Assembly (NCBI RefSeq): GCF_008831285.2
Contig: NC_045139.1
Span: forward strand, 3,634,704-3,698,703
Source: Nymphaea colorata
Lineage: Eukaryota > Streptophyta > Magnoliopsida > Nymphaeales > Nymphaeaceae
Direction: 5' to 3'
Length of the DNA stretch: 64,000 nt
Below the pieces are notes generated by a model, which saw only the letters and a list, made by a program, of their open reading frames with translations, did not search any database and was not told the DNA's origin. The position numbers and the translations under genes are program-made. Below, one piece after another: positions 35,463 through 47,167 of the stretch (its first letter is position 1; each line of letters begins with the position of its first letter).

Positions 35463-36490
35463 TATGTTGGTGCGGGTATGGGTATCGGGATCATGGTACG
35501 ATACGAGTACGGTGACTATTATATATGATAATTAATTATTAATATATATTTTTAATTTAAAAAAAAAAAAAAACCATTTTTTCAAACGATCTTACTAAAA
35601 ATGTGTCCAAGTTGTGGCGGAATAAAAATTGAGTAGTTGATGACGGGACTTGATCTGAAGTTTCAATTAAAAAAAAAAACATGTTGATAGTGTATAATAT
35701 ATATATATATATATATATGAAGATATTTATGGCATATAGTTTTTGCAAAACTGAACCTAAGCATATTATCCACATGGAAGAACACTTCTTTTGCTGGTTA
35801 CCATGAGACAATGTGAGGATGTCAAATTGAAGATTTGGAACTAAGTCTCCGTGTTGTGCTCGAAAACCTTGATCAGATGTGAGAGGTAATCCTAACTTTA
35901 GAAAATGAAAAAAACGAAGACCCGGGTCGGTGCGCATGAAGGATGAGACCCGATCCAAGCTGCTTCATTTCGTTCCCTACGGACTACGGTGCCTGCTTCC
36001 TTCCACAGCAAGAGAAAGAGCGTCGTTGCCTAATGGCAACGAGGTTCCTGCTGTCGCCCACCGGCAGCGCACCGTGAGCCTTTCTCTCCCTCTCTCTCTC
36101 GCCATCGTCCAGTCAGATCCGGGCGTTACCCACAAGCCGCCGGCCGCATGACTCTCTCCCTCTCCCTCTTCCTCTCCCTCTCTTCTTCTTCTGGATTTGG
36201 GGGATTTTCCCATTTTGGGTGTTTGGCCATTTACAAAATGTGTGAAAATCTTGGTCGCCAGTCGCCGTTCGTCGTCGCCGGTGTCCGTCCGCCGCCGCCG
36301 CTGCCCAAGGTCACTGCAAAGCAAAGAATCGCCGCCGAGGGAAGACGGAGAAGAAGGCGTAGGGCGTCCGCCATCAGTTTTTTTTTATGATATGGTTTGG
36401 ATCTGATTTCGACCCGAAACCAGATCCAAACGTACCAAGACGTACCGGCGTACCGGTACGGGTACTCCACCCATTTGAGCTGTGACATAG
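35463..36490. mobile_element. Larger relative of the 371-bp MITE with GC-rich core
   Basis: The left part ('cgggtatgggta...gactattatatat...aattaatt') and the right part ('cgtaccaagacgtacc...ctgtgacatag', ending at 36,490) match the two ends of the 40,997-41,367 element. Between them lies a GC-rich core (about 35,915-36,375) rich in CCG and CT runs, unlike either end, with short frames such as MTLSLSLFLSLSSSS. The core may be captured 5' gene sequence (a Pack-type arrangement). I do not recognise the source. The left boundary is uncertain because it abuts fold-back element 3. Confidence 0.5.
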
Positions 36491-37260
36491 ATGAGAATAC
36501 AGGTTCTCACATTTTATTAGAGTCATGATGAAATTTTTTCCAAACTGCAATTTTGCCAAATAGGGAGAGGGGTCTTCCATTTAACTAGCAAGGGCATTTT
36601 GGTTATTTATAACTAAGAACACATGGTTCCAACAAATAACCTCCTAATTAACTTTTAAACCTATTTTAAAGGGTGCTAAACTTTTGCATGTTGTTCTCAA
36701 ACAGCCTCCTCTTCCTAAAAAAATTATTCAAATATAATGAAATAAAATATACAATTTCCCTTCTCAAAGAATTTTTTTTTTCAAAAAAAAATATTGACAA
36801 AAAAATTGGGAGACAAAAACCCTATCTGATTGTCTCATTTGATGTAAGAGTTTTCCATTTTTCATATTTTTGATAAATGGTTTTAAGAAATTATTTGAAA
36901 ATGGTATTTTTGTATTTTATTTTTTATTTTAATCATCATTCTCAAGAGACAAGGTCGACTGTTGTGTTTTGTTAAAAATGTATATTAATGTGTGTAGCAG
37001 CATGGGTAATGCAATTTAATAAACATGAAATTTGTTGGGTTTGAGAATATGTGTGTCAGTCGTTTTATCCTATTAAAATAAAATAGGTTATCAATAGCTT
37101 AGGATTTAATTGAAGGAAGACTGTTTCTCGTAGCTTTAAGATTTAATTAAAGGAAGAATGTTTCAAAAACTTGTATACGATTTGAAATAAGGAAAAATTA
37201 GGTGCATAATTAGTTGCCTATGGTCACATTTTTGTGTGTAGCTTTCTAAAACAATTTCTC
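36491..37260. repeat. Diverged R1 copy and relatives
   Basis: 36,500-36,960 follows R1 ('tttgccaaatagggagaggggtcttcc' region and 'aagggcattttggttattta'), diverged by indels. 36,960-37,260 resembles 58,480-58,740. No gene. Confidence 0.6.
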
Positions 37261-37289
37261 AATTTATTTTTTCTTGTCTCATCGAACTT

Positions 37290-39380
37290 GTGATATCAAT
37301 CATGCTTATAGTAGGAACTCTTGCTCGCTCAAAGTTTCAATCAAATTATATGTTAGGATTAATTCAACATTAAAAATTTCATGAAATTTATAATGCAAGA
37401 TGTAAAGAAGAGGATACATGGGAATCATGATATATGTTCAAATATGATTTTTTATGACTACATGAATGCATGGACATAGCCCTAATATGTAGGTTTATAC
37501 AAATGTACACACACACATATACAAATACAAAACACAAAGTATGAGAGCATCAAATATGGATGTGTTTTATTGCTCACACACAAAATATGTACACTCACAC
37601 ACACACACAAACATGCACAAAGTTGGAGAGCATCAAATATCTGTTTTGGTGCTCACACACAAAATATGTGCACACAAACACACACACACAGAGTACGGGA
37701 GCGATTGTGTTTTACTAACATCACCACCCTTATAAGAGGTTGATGTTTTTAATAATCGGACCAGCGATTGTGTTTTACTAACATCACCACCCTTATAAAC
37801 TCCGCTATGCTTTGGAGAGAGAGAGGGAGTGTGTGTGTGTGTGAGGAGGAGGGGAAGGACAAGAACGGGTGCACTTGGCCTCGTAATGGCACCCATAATT
37901 CCAAAAGCGAACTAAAGACGTGGCTACAACATGCCACCCATCCCGATTGGTTGCGCTATGCATCATTTGGAGACAGAGAAAGAGAGAGACATTACCCACT
38001 AGGTCCCAAGGCTTAAACTTGTAGACATCAACCTCCTTAATTTGCCGCTGCTTGTTTGGGCTCTTAAGCTTTGGGATCAAGTGAGGGGATATCAATGTGA
38101 AGTTTGTCAAAACCATGGTTAAAAGCCAATATAGTTCACCCTTTCTCACCACTAAGTTGAGTGTTACAACTCTCACCATGAACACCTATTTATACTTAGG
38201 AAACAATATGATTTCATTATCTTCTTCTTTTGGCGTTGCTTCCATGCATCTGATATTTCCTTTCTTAACTATAGAAAATCTAATTTTTTGGATTTCTCCC
38301 ATGACAAAATTCTTTTCTATCTATATCTATTTCTTGAAAATCTTATAAAGTAATGTAAATCTTCTAATATCACCCACATGGGAAAACATCATTTTTATGC
38401 TAAAAATGTCCATGGTAGTAGTCTCCAAAGGCTGAAATTTTATTAACTTGCTTATAAATAATCTTTTGAGCATAGCTTTTCCTGAAATCCTATGGCAGTA
38501 ATGGAGTAAAAAAACAACCATTTCATAGTTTGCTAAAATTATTCTTGAAGTAATTAAAAAGTTTGGAAAACGAATCTTAGTGGATGTAGTTACAAATAAT
38601 ACTTGCCAAAACAAAGTTGTAATATGAAGTTAAAATAAATTGAAGCACTTTTATGGGCACCTAGTTGCTTAGATTTGTTGCTTCAAGATATCAAAAAACT
38701 ATATTGGCATAAGATTTTGTGCTCGTGGATTTAACTTGTTTTTTACTTGCATTGCTAACATATGCGTGTGTGTGTGTATATAAAAGGAGATTATCAAGTG
38801 TTTGAACATATTTTTCTAATTGTATTTTCCTGATTGATATACCTGTTATTTTGGTTGCCTTTTTAATTTTCTCATTATTTTTATGGACATTGTATATTCA
38901 CAATGTTGTCGTTCAGCTCATGTTTCAACGCCTTGAGGCCTTTGCCTTGTCTAACGAGTAGCTGCTATTTTTTATTTCTTCTGTATAGTTGTTAATGTAA
39001 CTCGTTTTAGTAAAAGGCTTTGCGCCTTAAACACAGCAGGTTTGATGTCTTATTTGATATCCAACCTAATTGCTTTAAATAAGTTCGATATAAAAAAAAA
39101 TAGCCTTCAAATAAATCGTATAATAAATGACATCTAATAGAATTCACATTCTATTTTGGGTAAATATATGAACGGATAATAAGCGTTGATATGGCATTCA
39201 CATAACGTCAGCAAATATCTCGTCAAATAATGTAGCCAGATGAATTGGTCATAACTCGCCCAATTCTGCTGCAGTGATTTTCATTATGGTTATTTAAATA
39301 CTTGACTGAGTCAAGGTAGCTTGCCGTTTTAGTGATCCAATCATTTGCCGATCTGAGTCCGAGTAATGGGTTTGCCAACG
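37290..39380. repeat. Triplicated block U, copy 2 (internally deleted)
   Basis: Same order as copies 1 and 3. After the AC-rich microsatellite (37,500-37,695) it jumps straight to 'gcgattgtgttttactaacatc', so the NAC exon 2 region is missing. That landmark phrase is itself present twice (37,702 and 37,764). Confidence 0.75.
37996..38185 (-). pseudogene. NAC-domain exon 1 fragment (copy 2)
   Basis: The minus-strand exon ends at a donor at 37,996. It encodes LISPHLIPKLKSPNKQ and EVDVYKFKPWDLV, the NAC subdomain B pattern, and keeps the aspartate in PWDL that copies 1 and 3 have changed. Exon 2 is deleted from this block, so no NAC DNA-binding domain can be made. The N-terminal part of subdomain A is degenerate, as in the other copies. 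Confidence 0.6.
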
Positions 39381-39585
39381 AGTTAACTTGTAGATGTTGA
39401 ACTATAGTTTCAAAATTTTAATAAGGGTTGAAGTATAATTTTTTAAAATTTTTGTATAGGTTAAACGAAGTTTTTGGCAGTACAATTAAATGTTCTAGCA
39501 ATAATATGACCACAACTTTTCAATATCGCCGAAATAGTTTTGACTTTGTGATTTTACTTAATACTTCCCACGAGTAACTTAGTGG

Positions 39586-39771
39586 AAAAAAGAAACAGGT
39601 TCTCACACTTTCTATATTATGTGGTTAACATGAGAATACAGGTTCTCACACTTTATTAGAGAGATATATTGATAGTAAAAAAAAGAAACAGGTTCTCACA
39701 CTTTCTATATTATGTGGTTAACATGAGAATACAGGTTCTCACACTTTATTAGAGAGATATATTGATAATTT
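39586..39771. repeat. 93-bp tandem duplication
   Basis: The unit containing 'gaaacaggttctcacacttt' and 'gtggttaacatgagaataca' occurs twice, starting at about 39,592 and 39,685. It sits where the R1-related sequence begins in this block. Confidence 0.8.
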
Positions 39772-41900
39772 TTACATGATGAATTTTTTTCTAAACTGCA
39801 ATTTTGCCAAATAGGGAGAGGGGTCTTCCATTTAACTAGCAAGGGCATTTTGGTTATTTACAACCAATAACGCATGGTCCCACGTCAAAGGCCATGACAT
39901 ATAGACCACCCTACAGAATAAGTCAATAACATATAACCTCTTAAAAGGGTTGCTAAACTTTTGCATGTAATTCTCAAACATCCTCCTCTTTCTAAAAAAA
40001 TATTAAAGTATAATGAAAAAAAATATACAATTGCCCTTCTCAAACAATTTTGCTTTAAAAAAAAATATTGACAAAAAATTTGGGGACAAGACCTTATGAT
40101 GGCAAGGGGACCCGGAGAGTTGACCGTTGTCTCATTTTCCATTTTTCATATTTTGGATAAATAATTTTAAGAAATTGATATTTTTGTACTTCTTATTTTA
40201 ATCTTATTTAAGGTCGACTTTGGACAAAATAATAGTAATTAGAAAAAATAAACAAACTAAAGAAGAAAAGAGGAAAAGAACGGACAAAGTAGAAATAATT
40301 TATGTGTCCTACATAAAAGGAGAATTTTTTATTCTTTGAACAACCAATATTCAGTTCAGTTTTGGTTTTAATTTAATCTTCCTTTTGCAGAGGCAAAAGC
40401 ATGGTGCAAGGCTGCAAGCAGCACTCAACTAACCATTTCACAGCTCATCAGCATCATACTTCCATGATTCCATCCCAATATGATACTATTATTTTCGTGT
40501 TAAATGACCGCATTACCCAACTGCTGACCCAAATTCAGACTAGTTTATTTGGATTTTGATTTTTAATTAGATCCAGATTCTAAATGGAAGTTTGTAATCA
40601 AACTCGTAGCCGAAACCTCAGTTCGACGTCACAAAACTTTCCATCCCAATGGGAAGTTGGAGGGAAACAACGAGTCGGACCAAAAAAAGAATTGACCCGA
40701 TTATGCACAAACGTTAGATTTTGTGTTACTCAAATCCAAATTCAAATTTGGAAAAAAAAAGTCTGGATCTGATCTGATTCAGACAGTCTGATTAAGTTCC
40801 TTTCTTAAGGGATCGATTCGATCTGTATCCAATGGAAGAACTGGAAAAGAAAAACGAATCGCCCAAGTTAAAAAAAAACAAGGAAGAACGCATCATGAAG
40901 ATTTTTGCAAACCGCACCCAAATCTGACTATATTTTCTTAAATTTGTTTTTTTTTTTTTTTGCAAATGAAAAAAAAAAATCCAACCAATCTGTCCACTGC
41001 TGTGTCACAATGGTAAGGGTATGGGTACAGCCATTTTTTAAAATCTTGGTACGGGTACAGCGACTATTATATATAATTAATTCAAAAAAATAATTATTAT
41101 ATATAATTAAACCACAAGTCCTAACAAAAATGCCAACAAAAGGAAGCTCTAATGAATAAATTATCAAAGTTTCATCCTGCTAACGAGACTTCTTATGTTA
41201 AAGTAAAAAAAAAAAACAAAAAAAAGTAAAGAAGAAGTCATTTTTTTTCTTTTTTTTTAGTTATAATGTAGTTTGAATCTGGTTCAACTCGGATTCAAAT
41301 CCAAACATACCAAGCCGTACCAGCGTACCGTGGTACGCCACCAAATGGGCATACCATTGTGACATAGGTCCAATGCGATCAATAAATAAAAAGAAGAAAG
41401 CTTAATTATATTGTGAAGGTATGAAACTCGAGTAAGGCTCAATAATTGCAGTGGTAACTTTATTTTACATTAATGTGTGTAATAGAAGTGGTCAATGTCA
41501 ATAAAGAATTCAATTTGTCCGATTGAAAATATTTCTTCTTTTTCATCTTACTAAAAAAAATTCACCGAAAAGATATTATAACAGCAACTTCTGTACCGAA
41601 TTAAACACTGTATCAGCCGATTCGGTGGAGTGTTAATAGCATCGATGGATTGGATACCAATTTCAGTAACATTGATTAGAATGACCATGGAATTGGTCAA
41701 TACCATCATAATTCGGCTCATGGTTTACATTTTTCCTACCTATAAGGCTATAACAGGTTCCGTTTAAGGATCTGTTCCTTCTAAAATGATCATAGATCAC
41801 AGTTAAAGTAGTTGGTGAAGCTAGAAAGTTATTTTTCATGGAGCACTAAATATATAGTTAACACCTAGGTCCATCCGTATCTGTGGAGCAGTGGCCCGGG
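39640..41900. repeat. Segmental duplication, right copy (R1 copy C and following)
   Basis: Collinear with about 21,030-23,530, with a diverged R1 part followed by the 'gaaacaacgagtcggacc' block. Relative to the left copy it lacks about 835 bases at 40,830 and carries the 371-bp element at 40,997. Confidence 0.75.
40997..41367. mobile_element. 371-bp MITE with 5-bp target duplication
   Basis: The element is bounded by GTCCA at 40,992-40,996 and 41,368-41,372. The paralogous block has the single uninterrupted GTCCA at 23,036-23,040, followed by the same flank ('gcgatcaataaata'). The inverted ends share 'tgtcacaatgg'. The interior is A/T-rich with 'ggtacgggtaca' and 'cgtaccagcgtacc'. The class is uncertain because 5-bp duplications do not fit hAT, CACTA or PIF elements. 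Confidence 0.8.
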
Positions 41901-42099
41901 TTTCGTGGGGCAGCCCCATAGCACTGGACTTAGGTCTACTCAAATCTAACTGAGTGTGTAAAATAATTCAAATGGACCTTAAAACGGAACCCTAATTTCA
42001 ATCAAGGACCTCCTAAGAGCAGAGGCTTCCCATTTTGAGACTAAATCAATTTAAAAAAACTTTGGCCATTCACCGTGAATTAGAGGGATAACTTGATCA

Positions 42100-42380
42100 C
42101 GGAATCTTATTCAGACATGCCAACTAGGGGCGCAGCCAAGGAGGGCATGCATGCACCTTGTCCTTCCTCAAAAAAATTGAAAAAAAAAAATTGCATGTAA
42201 AAATTTTAAAAAATTCATTTATCATATATAAAATTTTGAAAAATTGTATTTCAGTCTCTATTAAAATTTTGAAATTGCATTTCGACCACTCTATAAAAAA
42301 GTTCTAGCTAAACTCCTCGTACCGATGGAGTCAGCAAAATGTCAAATTGCATAATCTGAAGAGGCTCGAATAATATTTTT
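42100..42380. repeat. Repeat D, partial copy 3
   Basis: Starts 'aggggcgcagccaaggaggg' and contains the 'aaaattttgaaa' core. It stops where 14.88-kb and 23.74-kb copies continue. It holds the position of copy 2 in the duplicated block. Confidence 0.55.
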
Positions 42381-44099
42381 TTTAATATTCTGGTGCACAC
42401 CATTAATTTGGTGGAGACAAAGGGATGAGCAAAAAATTTATGACTAAGGAGAACTAATAATAAATGTAAAATGTGTACCTGAAATTCGCACGCAAGCATG
42501 ATGCAACACACGCACACACACATATATTAGTCTTCCTCCAAAAAAACTAATTTGCTTCCTTGAAAAAGCAGTTTTGCGAGCCAAAACCATGCTGTGAACT
42601 CTATGGTTATTTTTCAGCCTTTAGCAAAATTAACAATATTTCAAAACCTAATTGCAGAAAAAGAGACGGAGAGGAATCAAAACGAGCGACTCCTCTTTAC
42701 ATTTGGTTCCATTTTTGAAGACAATGAGATTGTCACGAATTACTGCGACTTACATTTACCTCTGTAAAAAAATCCAAATTACTAAGCTTTCTGACGATAC
42801 CACTGGATATATCGATTGATTATCACATGCAACGTTATCAGTATAATCATCTACAAACCAGCTTGCATTGTATTGGCTCGTAGAGGAACAGGACGAGACA
42901 CATGAAGAATCTTGCTAATTTTCTCATTTATTATGTATGCCTTGGCAGCGGGAAACGAAGTGAACCAGAACAACGAAGATGAAGCTTGCAAAAATAATCT
43001 TGACATTTGGAAGGACCTGTAAAGGTTCTTTTTCTTTTTTCTTTTTTTTTGTCTTCACTGTTTGCTGTAGGGTTTAGGATTGATTTTTTTTTTTCAGCTT
43101 CTTAAGAAAACACAAGGCGGTACATGGTTAAGGACCCATTTCAGGTCGCCAAGAATCACATAATCAACTGGCATGGATATGTTGGGAGGGCAAGACAACA
43201 TGCAATTTAATTTGATGGTAAAATTCACTGTCACAAAAAACTTGTACGGGTATTATTCGACAAGAAATTTCTCGGGTATAATACGGTAAAGTTGTATGTC
43301 TCGGGAATATCTCGATGAATTTTTTAAACATTTAAAACATTTAATAAATCTTGAAAATTTTAAAAAATAAAAATTAATAAAAACAAAAACAAGGGCAAAA
43401 AACTGAAAAAAATGGGTATAGTATGTATAATGCGGGTATTACACGTTTTTTGTTTTTTCGTATTTTTAAAAAACATTCGTTTTTTCACGTTTTATACGAC
43501 GGACTTGTTTTTCACATTTTATACGTGTTTTTTTTTGAATGAAATGTGCTTTTTGTAACAATACTAAAATCTATAAAAATGTGATATGTAAACCGCAGAG
43601 CTCACCTGTTAGTTTAAATAATTTCATCACCCAAATCGACCATAGATGTGGGAAATTAGATGGGTGCACTCAATCTCCACCCCCAAGATGGGTGCATAGA
43701 TATAGTCCCAGCAGTTTTTAAAAAGATTAACTTGACTTTTTTTTACCTTTAGTGAAACTTCAAATGAGTTGCACAGAAACCGCTAGCACTAGCAGATATA
43801 GTTAGTTGGAAACAATTTCTTTAAAGAGAATGGGCACCTAATGTTTAGTGGGTAAAGAAAAACATCTTTAAATTTAGAAAAAAAATTATCTAATGGCCCT
43901 TTTTGCCTAATTGAAGTGAGCAAATATCTAACTATTCAAGTGGGCATTTTCTTATCTCTTGAAAAGTTTGATTGTGCACTGTGGCCCTTTAATGGAGAGG
44001 ACAATATCCAAAGCATTATCCTCTCTTGTTCGTAGGGAACCGACAACAAATACTGGCGCAAACATGATGTTTTTGCAACAATGAGTGATCTCACAGTTT
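42381..44099. other. Non-genic stretch
   Basis: No gene is supported. 43,230-43,560 is rich in 'cgggtataatacg' and 'acgttttttc' motifs, like 1.4-1.7 kb. A 25-codon frame after an acceptor-like 'ttggcag' near 42,950 is too short to call. Confidence 0.4.
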
Positions 44100-46440
44100 T
44101 CCATGTTAATGACCATGAACTAACTGTAAGTGGATTACCAGAACTCTCTAAGAATATGAGATTGCTACGAAGAAAAAATGTTCTATAGTGAGATCACAAA
44201 GGAGTGAACTCATTTACATTGAATTCAATCTAGAGAAACTGTGGTCCTTCAACTATGCTTCTTCTTCACCTCAGGATACATCTTATGGATTCCAACAAAC
44301 AAGAAATCTATTACACTATATCATTAAAATTATGTATCATTTGCTCTTTGTTAATCGATCCTTGTTTTACCGTGTGAAATAAATTTGCAAGTATTCAAAT
44401 AATTAAGGTTGCATTTGATAGCCTAGGATCTTAGATCTAATGTTGCATAAAAAGGTGCATTGGTTCTCACGGTTGTCATATTTTTGGGAATCTCAAATCT
44501 TTGATAGCTGAAACCCACAGATGTATCAAACTGTGGATCTCAACTTCTATCCCCAAACGTGGATTTCAAATCCACACTTTAAGGTAAAAAGTGTGGATTT
44601 GAAATCGGATGGGGGGAGGTTGGCTTTTAAAAACCACAGATTTTGAATCCGCAGTGATTTGAGATCCTCGGTAATCAAGCATAACCTAATAATCTAGTAG
44701 CATGGACTTTAAATTCATGCTACATATTAAAAAACCATAGTTTTAAGGTCGGATTTTGAGAAGGGTGGGGGAGAGGGTCTGACCTTAAATCCGTGGATCT
44801 GAGATCACAATGGATCTCAAATCTATGGTGAAACAAACACAACCAAAGGACTTGGAGGCAACTGGCAGTTCAGATATAGTCAAATCTCTTCATTTTTCTC
44901 TTAAGCCAAGCCTAAGTGAAGTTGGTGCTTGATTCTTGCTAGAGATTGCTTGATTCTTGCCAGAGATTGAAGAAAATTGATGAATCAAATGGTTATCTTA
45001 ATAGGCTGGAACCCTCAACTTAGCAAAGGTCTTACTGCTATACCAGATGGATTCCGAGATTTGACAGCCGCTAATAGAGGTGATCCAGCTAGATGAATGT
45101 TGCTTACCTATAAGAGATTCCTAACTCCATTGCCCAACTCAAACCAACTAATTACAACAGTTTGATGCAAACTCTTCAACTAGTGGATCGGTAACACACG
45201 TTTTTCATGATATTGCTACGGGTAGGGGCGGAGGCAAGTGTAGGCAATTGCCTGCACATACCCATAAAAAGTACTTATTTTTATATTGACACATTAGGGT
45301 AATTTTTTGTGATATTACAACAATATCTCTCTCTTTGTCTCTCTCTCTCTCCATCCAAAATATGAAAAATGAATCAAAATATGTGAAACAAGGGATAAAT
45401 AAAATCCGATGTCCGGAAAAAAATATGATTATGTATGAGATGAAATGGCTATGATTGTTACTTTGTAAAACCTCGTAAAGTCAAATTTAGATACCTGATG
45501 TTGATTTCAGTTTAGGGAATCTTGTAGATCTTTGCATTTTGCATCTATTGGATTTATGAAAAACAATGTCAATAATACTTGAAAGCTAGTTCACCTATGT
45601 GTGTGTGTGCACACATGTGTATGGGAAAAAGAGAGAGAAATGACTCAGAAACAAACTTTTTCATTAGAAGAGTTCCACAATTCTAGTTGAGTACATCTAA
45701 TGTAATAGAGCTGATATTCTATGTAGCTTCAATTCCCCTCCCTCATACTCTGCTGTCATGTGTTCTGGAGCTCACGGCGAATCCACTAGTCCACGGAGCA
45801 TAAGGTGTTTGATTCAACAAGATAGAGAGTGTTGCTCATTCTTCAGGTTCCTGCTTTATGTTGCTCGGACCGGCTGCATTGGTGGGCATATAGCTGCTGG
45901 GCAGTATTGGTTCTGAATTAAGCGGGTAATTTGTCACCTTTTGTATCTGGCATATCCTTATCTGTCCATTATACAATTTCAAATGGTTACCTCAACAAAG
46001 TTTGAACGAAAAGTAAAAAAACCAAACTTGGCTTCATTCTTTTATTCCTTTCGATAATTTAAAGCCAGGATTGTTCTTCCAAGTTAACTCATCAATTAAC
46101 TTTCTACGTTTTAGATCACAGTAAATCAAAGGCAGCCGAATGCCACCTTCTACCCTACAGAACGAGTGAAAGTAGGGTATTTTGGTAATTTTTGAAAAAC
46201 ACGACTTTTTTGGTCTTTTAACTATTTTCATGAGTTCTTTTGTCCTCACAAAAAGTTTATCCTTTTTACTGAACGATGTTATTTTGGTCCTTATTCTATT
46301 GCATAATTTTTTGCCAGCTTCCAATGTTTACGACATGTAGGGTGACACCCTTAGAGGTCGTTTGACGGTGACAGGAGACACCTAATGATAGGAGTTTAAA
46401 CTGTTACTAGTCAATTATTTAGGTTCAAAATTTTGGTTAG
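44100..46440. repeat. Segmental duplication, continued (right copy)
   Basis: Collinear with 24,350-26,100. It holds extra MITE-like sequence at 44,440-44,840 and 44,900-45,300, including a 'aggggcggaggcaagtgtagg' hAT-like end near 45,222. No gene is recognised. Confidence 0.65.
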
Positions 46441-47167
46441 ATATAAGATGCGTTCATTCTTTTTGAACAGGCCATGTACCAATATAAATAAGATTAGATA
46501 TCAGTGTTTAATGGCCCCATACATGGGGTCATAAACTGTTCATTTCATTTTGATTAGATGTTAGATAATTTGTTAATAATATGTGAACCAGGTTTTGAAA
46601 ACTAGTTAAAAAGCCATGTACCAAAACCTGGTTTCAGTAAAAACATTCTTTTTGAAGATGTCATACAAACACAACCAGTCTTTTCCCAACAACATGAAAA
46701 TGATTTCAATCATGATAAAAACATATACATGAGTAAGTGCTTTAATTGACACAAATCTACATCAATCATGCTTACAGGAACTCTTACTCGCTCCAAGTTT
46801 GAATCACAATATATGTCAGGATTAATTCAACACTAAAAATTTTCATGAAATTTATAATGCAAGATACAAAGAAGAGGACTCATGGGAATCATGATATATG
46901 TTCAAATATGATTTTTATGACTACATGAACGCATGGACCTAGCCCTAATATGTAGGATTATATAAATGTACATACACACATATACAAACACAAAACAAAA
47001 TGTATGAGAGCATCAAATATGGATGTGTTTTATTGCTCACACACAAAATATGTACACACACACACAAACATGCACAAACATGCACAAAGTATGAAAGCAT
47101 CAAATATGGATGTGTTTGGTGCTCGCGCACAAAATATGTGCACACAAACACACGCACACAGAGTATG

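Noticed and set aside
42903-43022. Short frames around an acceptor-like site (GNEVNQNNEDEACKNN...)
   Set aside because: Only about 25 codons, no partner exon and no similarity I recognise.
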